Positions 8,237 through 16,341 of a stretch of 64,000 bases of DNA are shown here, one piece after another. Both the position numbers and the translations under genes were made by a program. The notes under the pieces were generated by a model that was given only the letters and a program-made list of their open reading frames with translations, was not told the DNA's origin and searched no databases. Within the stretch, counting starts at the first letter, position 1; each line of letters starts with the position of its first letter. Source of the DNA: Bacteroidaceae bacterium (GTDB lineage: Bacteria > Bacteroidota > Bacteroidia > Bacteroidales > Bacteroidaceae); NCBI GenBank assembly GCA_017633615.1, contig JAGBPB010000114.1, forward strand, positions 5,352 to 69,351. The letters are read 5' to 3'.

Positions 8237-9313
8237 TCAGGCGTTCTTGATTTTAAGGTAGTTGCAAGCCAGAATTTTGCCCTCGCCGTCACGCAGGTGC
8301 ATCGCACCGCCCTGGCAGTAACGCCATACCTTGCAGTCACGGCACTCGCCCGTCTTCATCCATTTTCGGTTACGGTAAAGTTCAAACTTTTTTTCCCAGA
8401 TATCCCAGAAGTTATCGGTATGGATGTTTCCCTGATTGTAGTCACTGCGGATGCTAAGACAGCCTGATATAGCTCCGTCATACCGTATTGAGGCAACGGT
8501 AAGTCCGGCAACACAGCGGAACAGATGGTCGCGTACTATGCCCTCATAAGGACCTACAAATCCCTCACATGAATAGTTGAGTTTTATCCTGCCCTCACGA
8601 CGTACTGCGGCAATGTAATTCATAAGTTGTACAAACTGCTCATTGGAGAGCATCAGTTCATCATCACCTGCGGCACGCCCCATAGGAGCTACGGTAAAGA
8701 TACGCCACTGCCTGACGCCGCGGCTTATGAGATATTCCTTGAATTTGTCAAGATAATCAAAGTTGCGTTTGTTTACGCAGGTAATAAGATCCCAGGTAAG
8801 CCCCGGATGTTCATTGAACCAGTCTATGGCGGCATCGGCACGCTTGAAACTCAGTTCACTGCCGCGCATCCAGTTGTGTTCAGGCTCAAAGCCGTCAAAA
8901 CTCATGGCTACCGTATCAAGACCGGTACCCACCAATTCATCGACCTTTTCACGGGTCAGAAGCATACCGTTGGTGACCATTCCCCACAGGTACCCGCGCT
9001 TCTTTATCTCAGCTCCCACCTGGATGATGTCGGGACGCACCAGAGGCTCTCCACCCGTGGTAATGACCACGCATCGGCCACGCTCAAAATCCTTAGGGCT
9101 ACTGTCCAGAACTCCCAGCAAATCACTTATAGGGGGATCCTCCAGCCCGGCAGTCTTACGGCAGTCACTTCCGCAGTGGCGGCAACTAAGGTTACAGCGC
9201 AAGGTGCACTCCCAGAAAAGTTGCGTAAGCTTGTGCTCCAATACCTCTGTCCTGAGCGCTGCCCTGCCGGCTTCAAGGACTAATCTCCTGGCAAATGAAA
9301 TCTTAGGGTACAT
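8237..9313 (-). CDS. Radical SAM/SPASM enzyme (TIGR04133-like)
   Basis: From the ATG at 9313 the protein has 358 residues. The radical SAM cluster motif CNLSCRHC (C40, C44, C47) binds a 4Fe-4S cluster and S-adenosylmethionine, and TTGGEPL is the SAM-contact motif. A C-terminal SPASM-type region (CRDCKVWRYCQGG and later C) should hold auxiliary clusters. The start MYPKISFARR resembles Bacteroidales enzymes of the rSAM/lipoprotein group recalled as TIGR04133; longer starts exist up to 9370. The gene overlaps the end of the CxxCH lipoprotein gene by 11 bases and is third in the operon. SPASM enzymes usually modify peptides or proteins; here the neighbour lipoprotein is the obvious candidate, but that is inference. 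Confidence 0.88.
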   Translation of the reverse strand: MYPKISFARRLVLEAGRAALRTEVLEHKLTQLFWECTLRCNLSCRHCGSDCRKTAGLEDPPISDLLGVLDSSPKDFERGRCVVITTGGEPLVRPDIIQVGAEIKKRGYLWGMVTNGMLLTREKVDELVGTGLDTVAMSFDGFEPEHNWMRGSELSFKRADAAIDWFNEHPGLTWDLITCVNKRNFDYLDKFKEYLISRGVRQWRIFTVAPMGRAAGDDELMLSNEQFVQLMNYIAAVRREGRIKLNYSCEGFVGPYEGIVRDHLFRCVAGLTVASIRYDGAISGCLSIRSDYNQGNIHTDNFWDIWEKKFELYRNRKWMKTGECRDCKVWRYCQGGAMHLRDGEGKILACNYLKIKNA

Positions 9314-10736
9314 ACTTGACATTTCGGGTTTTAACATCATTGTAAAATGCCGCAATTTCACGTGCATCATATACTTCCGGTGTAGGATACAGCTCCGGAT
9401 AGTTGAATGATTTGAGTGTTATCCTGTATTTGTCAGGATCACTCTGCGGGAGCACAAAAGGCTTTCCGGCAGTCCCGTCCTCATCAAAATGAACTATATA
9501 CGGACGTCCGTATACCAGGTCATCACGTTTTGAAGCAAAAACAACCCAACGGCCGTTGCTGCTCCAACTGTGATAGGTATCGGCACCAAAGGCATTAACC
9601 TGCGGCAACATATCTACCTTGCGGTCTTTCAGGTCAATAAGCCACAGGTCACTCTCCTCATGCCAAACCGGGAATGTACCATACTGTGCAGCAGTTGCCA
9701 TAAGCCAGCGGCCATCAGGCGATACCTTGAGATGACTGAATGACAAATTGTCTCCTGCCCGTAAAAGAGTGTAAACCTTATCTCCCATCTTACCGGTTTC
9801 ACGGTCAAACGGGATCACTGCTATGTCATAATGCATATCAACGGTACTGTCAGGCTGCTCAAAATGACGGGCCCTGCAGAAAAAGACGGCTGTCCCGTCG
9901 GCCGAGAAACAGGGGAATGTCTCCTGATACTCATCATTGTTGACAGCCGGACTGTCAGTAACCGTCAGACTGTCAAAATCAAGCACTACCAGATCACTGC
10001 GTTTGTCATAGACTTCCATACGGAGATCACGGCGGCTGTGTATGGCAAATGTTATGTCGGCGGTAGCAAACACACCGTATCGGCCATCCTTGGAGATATC
10101 GCCGTAAACTGTATTTCCGGTCTTTTCAGTCTTGGTGTTCAGTTTGACAACGTTTCCATTACGGTTAAGCACCGTACCCCCGTTTGCGCCGCGCAGATGC
10201 ATGAATGATGTGCCTTCACGGTTTGTAGTATGGCAATTCATACAACTGTGCCCCGCACTCCTGTTGTCACCCAATATTACGGTCTTGAAATTCTCAATAT
10301 CACGCTCTACTATCTGTATCCTGTCCCACACCTCATAAGCAGGCTCGATAAGACGGTAGCTGAGATACCTGTCAATTGAATCAGGCGCAATGGTCCAACT
10401 GAAAGAGCATGAATAATCCTCATGTCCGCGTATGCCCTTAGCTTTGACATCAACAGTCACTGCACCGCCCTTTTCAGCCTCAAGCATTGAATGCCACCGG
10501 CTTACCGGGAACTTGACCAGGCCCTTCTTTCCCCTGAACTTATACTCTCCACGCTCTCCTTTTACCGTTACCTGAATCCGGCCTGAACCACCCACGCGGA
10601 AATTAAGCGGAGCGATATTGCACGGGATGGTAACATCGGCATAATCCGGAAACATTCCGTTTCCTGAATCCTCCACGCCGCGGCAGCAGCACACCGCCAG
10701 CGCTATAAGCAGGAACAATATTCTATAGTTTTTCAT
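9303..10736 (-). CDS. Propeller-like lipoprotein with a CxxCH haem-type motif
   Basis: A 477-residue lipoprotein: the signal segment ends in LAVC (Cys16). A single CMNCH motif lies at residues 165-169 within SAGHSCMNCHTTN and could bind c-type haem. The rest looks like a TolB/PD40-type beta-propeller, with repeated motifs such as DISKDGRYGVFA, CFSADGTAVFF, VSPDGRWLMAT and WSSNGRWVVFAS. Expected location is the periplasmic face of a membrane. Its ATG overlaps the stop of the DUF6057-like gene (ATGA) and its 3' end overlaps the radical SAM gene, so the three are translated together. Whether haem is bound, or whether this protein is the radical SAM substrate, cannot be told from sequence. Confidence 0.82.
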   Translation of the reverse strand: MKNYRILFLLIALAVCCCRGVEDSGNGMFPDYADVTIPCNIAPLNFRVGGSGRIQVTVKGERGEYKFRGKKGLVKFPVSRWHSMLEAEKGGAVTVDVKAKGIRGHEDYSCSFSWTIAPDSIDRYLSYRLIEPAYEVWDRIQIVERDIENFKTVILGDNRSAGHSCMNCHTTNREGTSFMHLRGANGGTVLNRNGNVVKLNTKTEKTGNTVYGDISKDGRYGVFATADITFAIHSRRDLRMEVYDKRSDLVVLDFDSLTVTDSPAVNNDEYQETFPCFSADGTAVFFCRARHFEQPDSTVDMHYDIAVIPFDRETGKMGDKVYTLLRAGDNLSFSHLKVSPDGRWLMATAAQYGTFPVWHEESDLWLIDLKDRKVDMLPQVNAFGADTYHSWSSNGRWVVFASKRDDLVYGRPYIVHFDEDGTAGKPFVLPQSDPDKYRITLKSFNYPELYPTPEVYDAREIAAFYNDVKTRNVKYVP

Positions 10737-12460
10737 CGATTCTGGCTATGAGTAAGTTTTACTGACATGATATAACCCCAGTATGTCCTGCTGTATTCAG
10801 GCGGCAATACTTCCGAACCACCGGATGCCCTGAACTCCATAAGAGACATAAACCTTCTTACAACGGCGTCCGACAGATGATATTTATCAACTGCCGCCCA
10901 AAGGGATGCATCTGAATCAACATTTACCAGCAGTGCCTCCTGATACAGGTTGGGAACTGATACTATCCTGTCAAGTCTGTCAAGATAATACCTGTCATAC
11001 ATACTGATAAACGTATTGACATTCTTTTCCAGCAGATAAGAACAGAGCAGATAATCTATTGCTATGATGTTCATGGGTGAATCATCGGCAATGTTCTTGA
11101 GGGCGGCACGGGTATCGCCCTGATCATAAAGGCGGTCCCTGCCGGATGCACGCCCGCGCCACAGCATATACTGTTCAGGGATACTGTCCTTGTCAATACA
11201 AGTCAGGAGATTCCGGGCCCATGACCTGTGATTGCGAGTTGTCTCAAGAAGTTTGAGATACTTGCGTGCCACGCCGTAATCACGGGCAGAAACCGATATC
11301 TCGGCAAGCCTGCGCAACATTCTGGTGGAATAGCCGTCAGCCACCACGGTCTGCCCTAGCAGCGCACAGTCTATAGCTTCTGACAGATTGCCCATCTCAA
11401 GCAAAGCGTCAGTAAAATAGAACGATGAAAGAAAACTGTCATTCTGCCCTATTGTAAGGAAAAGGCCGTCGGAACGCCTGTTCTGATCAACAGTAAGAAG
11501 GTTGTCAGGAAGACGTCCTGCACGCGCATAGTATAAATTCCTGTAATAGAGACCGTATTGATTCAGGTTTTTTTCTCCGTCCTCAAGTACTTTGTCCCAG
11601 TTTCCCTTATAGGCGTTTGTGCCTATTCTGATGGTGTACTCCTGTTCTTTGTCACAAGCCAGACTCATCCCTATAAAGACTATCAGCACGGAGAGCACTA
11701 TAGTCTTTAGCGCGCCGTCATACCATATCCTTCCTATACATGAAACCAGCAATACGCATACAAACTGTATCAGAAGCAGTAAGCGCCCCGGGATAATGTT
11801 CAGAGGTACTATGGGAAATACCAGTATCTGCACAAAAGGAAGGTTATAGAACCTGCCCATAACAAGCATAGCCGTTATGCCGATGACCGCACAGATAATC
11901 ATACCCGGACGGCCCTTGCGCTCTGCCAAGCAGCACAACAGGGCAAATGTCAGGGCATGTCCTCCCGCCGCCACAAACATGACAGGAATCATCACTGCCA
12001 CAACCGCTTTTCTTAAACCATCTCCCTGGATATGCTTTACCGCATAGGCCACCCATACCGCCAGAAGCAGTGATACTGTTCTGGATAACGGATAATTGGG
12101 ATAAGTAAGAAAGCTTTCCTCCATCAGGACAACCACTGCGATAAGCGCCCATGACGGATTAAGACCTGACACTCTTGCTATGCGCATCAGCCCTACGGCC
12201 AACAAGCCCAGAAGCAATGCCGATATGATTATACCCGTGGCATTATGAAAGAAGTATGTTGAAAGCCAGTCGCCTGCTATTGAGGCCAGGACCGCGGGGT
12301 CGCTCAAATACATTGACAATCTGCCCGGGTCCCAGGAGAACAGTCCCAACTGTTCCTTGAATCCTATCCTGAAGGGAGCAAATACTGATAATGACACTAT
12401 GACCGTTGCCAAAAGAACGGCCGCCAATACCATGTCACTACGTTGCGTTTTCCTGTCCAT
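10733..12460 (-). CDS. Polytopic membrane protein with TPR-like C-terminal half (DUF6057-like)
   Basis: A 575-residue protein. The first 270 residues hold about eight hydrophobic segments (for example VLAAVLLATVIVSLSVFA and LIAVVVLMEESFLTYPNYPL). The soluble second half is rich in TPR-like helices (NAYKGNWDKVLEDGEKNL, ALLEMGNLSEAIDCALLG, SVSARDYGVARKYLKLL). This architecture matches Bacteroidetes proteins recalled as DUF6057, whose function is unknown. It is the first gene of the operon with the CxxCH lipoprotein and radical SAM enzyme and has its own promoter-like box at 12482-12489. A role as membrane anchor or transporter of the system is conceivable. Confidence 0.75.
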   Translation of the reverse strand: MDRKTQRSDMVLAAVLLATVIVSLSVFAPFRIGFKEQLGLFSWDPGRLSMYLSDPAVLASIAGDWLSTYFFHNATGIIISALLLGLLAVGLMRIARVSGLNPSWALIAVVVLMEESFLTYPNYPLSRTVSLLLAVWVAYAVKHIQGDGLRKAVVAVMIPVMFVAAGGHALTFALLCCLAERKGRPGMIICAVIGITAMLVMGRFYNLPFVQILVFPIVPLNIIPGRLLLLIQFVCVLLVSCIGRIWYDGALKTIVLSVLIVFIGMSLACDKEQEYTIRIGTNAYKGNWDKVLEDGEKNLNQYGLYYRNLYYARAGRLPDNLLTVDQNRRSDGLFLTIGQNDSFLSSFYFTDALLEMGNLSEAIDCALLGQTVVADGYSTRMLRRLAEISVSARDYGVARKYLKLLETTRNHRSWARNLLTCIDKDSIPEQYMLWRGRASGRDRLYDQGDTRAALKNIADDSPMNIIAIDYLLCSYLLEKNVNTFISMYDRYYLDRLDRIVSVPNLYQEALLVNVDSDASLWAAVDKYHLSDAVVRRFMSLMEFRASGGSEVLPPEYSRTYWGYIMSVKLTHSQNR

Positions 12461-12481
12461 ATCAATTTAAAAAGCAATATG

Positions 12482-12489
12482 CAAACATA
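12482..12489 (-). promoter_or_regulatory. Candidate -7 box for the radical SAM operon
   Basis: TATGTTTG on the minus strand matches TAnnTTTG and lies 21 bp before the ATG at 12460. The -33 region is not recognisable. Confidence 0.45.
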
Positions 12490-12522
12490 AGCAAAAAAAA
12501 CGTCAGTTACGGGGATTTTGAC

Positions 12523-12530
12523 TACTTTTG
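12523..12530 (+). promoter_or_regulatory. Candidate -7 box for rsmI
   Basis: TACTTTTG matches TAnnTTTG, 27 bp before the rsmI ATG and divergent from the box at 12482. Between it and the start is a 17-nt alternating purine-pyrimidine tract (12538-12554). Confidence 0.5.
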
Positions 12531-12557
12531 CATGATAGTACACACGCGCGCACGAGT

Positions 12558-13274
12558 ATGGCAGGCAAACTGTATCTGGTACCCACACCCGTGGGAAATC
12601 TTGAGGACATAACCTTGAGGGCATTACGCATCCTTAAGGAGGTGGACCTTATTCTGGCCGAGGATACCCGTACCAGTTCCGTTCTGCTCAAGCATTATAA
12701 CATTCACAAGCCGCTGCAGTCACACCATAAGTTCAATGAGCATGAGACGTCAGCCTCCATGGCCCGCCGCATTCAGGCCGGTGAGTCTGTGGCTCTTATA
12801 AGCGATGCCGGCACTCCGGGCATATCGGACCCCGGGTTCATGCTGGTTCGTGAGTGTGTCCAGCAGGGCATTGATGTGGAGTGTCTGCCGGGAGCTACAG
12901 CACTTGTTCCTGCACTTATTGACTCAGGTCTGCCTTGTGACCGTTTCCTTTTTGAGGGGTTCCTGCCGCAAAAGAAGGGGCGCCAGACACGCATCAACGC
13001 GCTCAAGGATGAACCGCGAACAATTGTGTTCTACGAGTCACCGTTCCGTCTGGTCAAGGCGCTGGAGCAGTTCATTGAGGCCTACGGTCCTGACCGCCCC
13101 GTAGCTGTTTGCCGCGAGATTTCAAAGGTGCATGAGGAGTGTGTACGCGGAACCCTCACAGAGGTTCTGGCCCATTTTAAGGCTCACGAACCGAAAGGTG
13201 AAATAGTAATAGTTTTAGGAGGAAACGCACCGCATGGCAGCCAAAGCCAACGCCAAAGCCAAAGTGAACAATGA
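12558..13274 (+). CDS. rsmI: 16S rRNA (cytidine-1402 2'-O)-methyltransferase RsmI
   Basis: RsmI 2'-O-methylates C1402 of 16S rRNA. The 238-residue protein has the tetrapyrrole-methylase fold: LYLVPTPVGNLEDITLRAL, LAEDTRTS, SDAGTPGISDPG, CLPGATALVPAL, FEGFLPQKKGRQ and VFYESPFRL are all family signatures. The ATG at 12558 is chosen because MAGKLYLVPTP is the normal start and the upstream extension begins at a TTG. The last ~18 residues (from PHGSQSQ) lie outside the family and are encoded by the CCAAAG repeat. The stop overlaps the hflX ATG, giving translational coupling. Confidence 0.95.
   Translation: MAGKLYLVPTPVGNLEDITLRALRILKEVDLILAEDTRTSSVLLKHYNIHKPLQSHHKFNEHETSASMARRIQAGESVALISDAGTPGISDPGFMLVRECVQQGIDVECLPGATALVPALIDSGLPCDRFLFEGFLPQKKGRQTRINALKDEPRTIVFYESPFRLVKALEQFIEAYGPDRPVAVCREISKVHEECVRGTLTEVLAHFKAHEPKGEIVIVLGGNAPHGSQSQRQSQSEQ
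13234..13265 (+). repeat. CCAAAG-type hexamer array, copy 1 (before hflX)
   Basis: ATGGCAG followed by an array of CCAAAG/CCAACG hexamers, ending AAAGT five bases before the hflX ATG. The same array sits before the fumarase (14571-14600) and holB (16317-16336). Here it lies inside the 3' end of rsmI and no left arm is seen. Confidence 0.7.
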
Positions 13275-14524
13275 AAGAGGAATTTCAGGTCATAACTGAG
13301 AAGAAGGCTGAGACCGCGATACTGGTAGGCATCATAACCCAGGATCAGGACGAGCGCAAGACGCAGGAGTATCTTGATGAGCTTGAGTTCCTGGCCGATA
13401 CCGCCGGAGTCCGCGTCATGCGCCGTTTCACACAGAAGATACCCCAGGCTCTTGCCGCCACCTACGTAGGCAAAGGTAAGCTGGAGGAGATGCGTGATTA
13501 CATCAAGCGCATGGAGGATATGGAGAATGAGGTGGGTATGGCTATCTTTGATGATGAGCTCACCGCAAAGCAGATGTCTGCCATAGAGAACGCTCTGGGC
13601 GTGAAGGTGCTTGACCGTACATCACTCATTCTGGACATCTTTGCCATGCGCGCCCAGACAGCCCACGCCAAAACACAGGTTGAGCTGGCGCAGTACCGCT
13701 ATCTGCTGCCCCGTCTGCAGCGAATGTGGACTCACCTGGAGCGTCAGGGAGGTGGTTCCGGTGCCGGCGGCGGAAAGGGCTCCGTAGGTCTTCGCGGACC
13801 TGGTGAGACCCAGTTGGAGATGGACCGCCGTATCATAACCAAGCGTATTAGCTGGCTCAAGGAGCAACTGGCCGATATTGACCGCCAGAAATCAACCATG
13901 CGCAAGAACCGCGGCCGCCTTATCCGCGTAGCCCTGGTAGGTTACACCAACGTAGGCAAGTCAACCCTTATGAACCTGCTCTCCAAGAGCGATGTGTTTG
14001 CCGAGAACAAGCTCTTTGCTACACTTGACACAACAGTCCGCAAGGTAGTGGTTGACAACCTGCCGTTCCTGCTCTCCGATACAGTAGGATTCATACGCAA
14101 ACTGCCTACCGACCTTGTAGAGTCATTCAAATCCACCCTTGATGAGGTACGTGAAGCGGATCTGTTAATACACGTGGTGGATATATCGCACCCCGACTTT
14201 GAGGACCAGATGAAGGTGGTTGACAAGACTCTGGCCGACCTTGGAGCCGGTGAGAAACCGGTAATAGTGCTCTTCAACAAGATTGATGCCTACACCTGGG
14301 TAGAGAAAGAGCCCGATGACCTCACTCCCGCCACACGTGAGAACATCACATTTGAGGAACTTGAGCGCACCTGGATGGGCCGCCTTAACGGCGAGTGCCT
14401 CTTTGTATCGGCCCTGAAAAAGACCGGTATTGAGAATATGAGAAAAGTATTATACGATAGAGTTAAGCAGTTGCACGTACAAAAGTACCCTTACAACGAT
14501 TTCCTCTATCCCGACTTAGAATAA
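13271..14524 (+). CDS. hflX: GTPase HflX
   Basis: HflX binds and splits stalled ribosomes. The 417-residue protein has the HflX N-terminal domain (ATYVGKGKLEEM, VMRRFTQKIPQ) and the linker with RGPGETQLEMDRR. The G domain follows: P-loop GYTNVGKSTLMN, DTVGFIRKLP in place of DxxG, and NKID. A Gly-rich insert (GGGSGAGGGKGSVGLRG) precedes the G domain as in many Bacteroidetes homologues. The ATG at 13271 overlaps the rsmI stop (ATGA). The gene ends just before the promoter-like box and repeat of the fumarase leader. Confidence 0.95.
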   Translation: MKEEFQVITEKKAETAILVGIITQDQDERKTQEYLDELEFLADTAGVRVMRRFTQKIPQALAATYVGKGKLEEMRDYIKRMEDMENEVGMAIFDDELTAKQMSAIENALGVKVLDRTSLILDIFAMRAQTAHAKTQVELAQYRYLLPRLQRMWTHLERQGGGSGAGGGKGSVGLRGPGETQLEMDRRIITKRISWLKEQLADIDRQKSTMRKNRGRLIRVALVGYTNVGKSTLMNLLSKSDVFAENKLFATLDTTVRKVVVDNLPFLLSDTVGFIRKLPTDLVESFKSTLDEVREADLLIHVVDISHPDFEDQMKVVDKTLADLGAGEKPVIVLFNKIDAYTWVEKEPDDLTPATRENITFEELERTWMGRLNGECLFVSALKKTGIENMRKVLYDRVKQLHVQKYPYNDFLYPDLE

Positions 14525-14532
14525 TTAATAAT

Positions 14533-14540
14533 TAACTTTG
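14533..14540 (+). promoter_or_regulatory. Candidate -7 box for the fumarase gene
   Basis: TAACTTTG is an exact TAnnTTTG match. It overlaps the left arm of repeat copy 2, so a transcript starting a few bases downstream would carry most of the hairpin in its leader. No clear -33 element. Confidence 0.35.
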
Positions 14541-14600
14541 GCGTTGGCATTGGCGTTGGCCTTTTACGATGGAAGCCAAAGCCAACGCTAAAGCCAAAGT
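14535..14600. repeat. CCAAAG-type repeat, copy 2, with both arms (before fumarase)
   Basis: Left arm (14535-14560) is built of TTGGCG/TTGGCA units and right arm (14571-14600) of CCAAAG/CCAACG/CTAAAG units. They are imperfectly complementary and could form a long hairpin with a short loop around TTTTACGAT. The right arm ends 16 bases before the fumarase ATG. In frame it would encode an Ala-Lys-rich N-terminus ([11 protein letters not shown]), which is why an upstream start was rejected. Confidence 0.75.
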
Positions 14601-14616
14601 AAGAAACATAAACAAT

Positions 14617-16257
14617 ATGGCAAATTTTAAGTACGCCCCGATGTTTCAGTTGGGCAAGGATGAGACAGAGTACTATCTGCTCACCAAGGATTTTGTAAGT
14701 GTTAGTGAGTTTGAGGGCAAACCTATCCTTAAGGTTCAAAAGGAGGGTCTTACCAAGATGGCCAACGCCGCATTCCGCGATGTAAGTTTCCTGCTGCGCC
14801 GCTCACACAACGAGCAGGTGGCCAAGATACTGCGTGACCCCGAGGCATCAGACAACGATAAATATGTAGCACTGACATTCCTGCGCAACGCAGAGGTATC
14901 GGCCAAGGGCAAACTGCCTCTGTGTCAGGATACCGGTACCGCTATTATCCACGGTGAGAAGGGCCAGCAGGTTTGGACCGGATTCTGTGATGAGGAGGCA
15001 CTGTCTGAGGGCGTTTACAAGACTTATACTGAGGAGAACCTGCGTTACAGCCAGAACGCTCCCCTGGATATGTACAATGAGGTGAACACCAAGTGCAACC
15101 TGCCCGCACAGATTGACATTGAGGCTACCGAGGGTATGGAGTACCGTTTCCTGATGGTTACCAAGGGCGGTGGATCAGCCAACAAGACATACCTGTATCA
15201 GGAGACCAAGGCCCGCATCCAGAACCCCGGCACACTGATTCCTTTCCTGGTTGAGAAGATGAAGAGCCTGGGTACTGCAGCCTGCCCTCCCTATCACATT
15301 GCATTCGTGATTGGTGGCACCAGCGCTGAGAAGAACCTGCTCACCGTAAAGTTGGCTTCAACCCACTACTATGACTCACTGCCCACCACCGGTGATGAGA
15401 CCGGCCGTGCATTCCGTGACGTTGAACTTGAGAAGCAGCTCCTGCAGGAGGCTTACAAGATTGGTCTGGGTGCCCAGTTCGGCGGTAAGTATATGGCACA
15501 CGATGTACGTGTAATCCGCCTGCCCCGCCACGGCGCAAGCTGCCCCATAGGTCTGGGCGTAAGCTGCTCTGCTGACCGTAACATCAAGGCCAAAATCAAC
15601 AAGGATGGTATCTGGATTGAGAAGATGGACGATAAACCATATGAGCTGATTCCTGAGGAGCTCCGTCAGGCCGGTGAGGGCGATGCAGTAAAGGTTGACC
15701 TGAACCGTCCCATGGCTGAGGTTTGCAAGCAACTCTCACAGTATCCCGTAAGCACACGTCTGAGCCTTAACGGCACAATCATAGTAGGCCGTGACATAGC
15801 CCACGCCAAGATCAAGGCACGCCTTGACGCCGGTGAGCCCATGCCTCAGTACCTCAAGGAGCACCCCATCTACTACGCAGGTCCCGCCAAGACACCTGCC
15901 GGCATGGCTTGCGGCTCAATGGGCCCCACCACCGCAGGACGTATGGATCCCTATGTTGATGAGTTCCAGGATAACGGCGGCTCAATGATAATGCTGGCCA
16001 AGGGTAACCGTTCACAGGCTGTTACCGATGCCTGCAAGAAGCACGGAGGATTCTACTTGGGTTCAATAGGCGGTCCCGCTGCCATCCTGGCTCAGAACAA
16101 CATCAAGTCTATTGAGTGTGTTGAGTATCCGGAGCTTGGCATGGAGGCGATCTGGAAGATAGAGGTTGAGGACTTCCCGGCCTTTATTCTTGTTGACGAT
16201 AAAGGAAACGATTTCTTCAAGCAACTAAAACCCTGTACAGGTTGCAGCATATTATAA
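14617..16257 (+). CDS. fumA: Class I fumarate hydratase (4Fe-4S)
   Basis: Interconverts fumarate and malate using an oxygen-sensitive 4Fe-4S cluster; in these anaerobes it belongs to the fumarate-succinate branch. The 546 residues match class I fumarases over the whole length. Three likely cluster cysteines are in [24 protein letters not shown] and GVSCSADRN. The C-terminal half has [20 protein letters not shown] and ends in CTGCSIL. The ATG at 14617 ([13 protein letters not shown]) is the expected start. Flanked on both sides by the CCAAAG repeat. The symbol could equally be fumB; the class is certain. Confidence 0.93.
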   Translation: MANFKYAPMFQLGKDETEYYLLTKDFVSVSEFEGKPILKVQKEGLTKMANAAFRDVSFLLRRSHNEQVAKILRDPEASDNDKYVALTFLRNAEVSAKGKLPLCQDTGTAIIHGEKGQQVWTGFCDEEALSEGVYKTYTEENLRYSQNAPLDMYNEVNTKCNLPAQIDIEATEGMEYRFLMVTKGGGSANKTYLYQETKARIQNPGTLIPFLVEKMKSLGTAACPPYHIAFVIGGTSAEKNLLTVKLASTHYYDSLPTTGDETGRAFRDVELEKQLLQEAYKIGLGAQFGGKYMAHDVRVIRLPRHGASCPIGLGVSCSADRNIKAKINKDGIWIEKMDDKPYELIPEELRQAGEGDAVKVDLNRPMAEVCKQLSQYPVSTRLSLNGTIIVGRDIAHAKIKARLDAGEPMPQYLKEHPIYYAGPAKTPAGMACGSMGPTTAGRMDPYVDEFQDNGGSMIMLAKGNRSQAVTDACKKHGGFYLGSIGGPAAILAQNNIKSIECVEYPELGMEAIWKIEVEDFPAFILVDDKGNDFFKQLKPCTGCSIL

Positions 16258-16260
16258 TAA

Positions 16261-16339
16261 CGTTGGCGTTGGCATTGGCTTTTTAAGCGGCCCTCGGGCC
16301 GAACGCCACGCACCGTATGGCAGCCAAAGCCAAAGTAAC
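16261..16339. repeat. CCAAAG-type repeat, copy 3, with inner hairpin (before holB)
   Basis: Left arm (16261-16280) of TTGGCG/TTGGCA units and right arm (about 16315-16336) ATGGCAG plus CCAAAG units. Between them is a perfect small hairpin CGGCCC-TC-GGGCCG (16288-16301). The right arm ends a few bases before the holB ATG at 16342. The block ACGCACCG(T/C)ATGGCAGCCAAAG is shared with copy 1. Confidence 0.75.
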
Positions 16340-16341
16340 AC

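Noticed and set aside
14569..14616. Fumarase with an N-terminal [11 protein letters not shown] extension
   Set aside because: The extension is the CCAAAG repeat; class I fumarases begin at the next ATG (14617).
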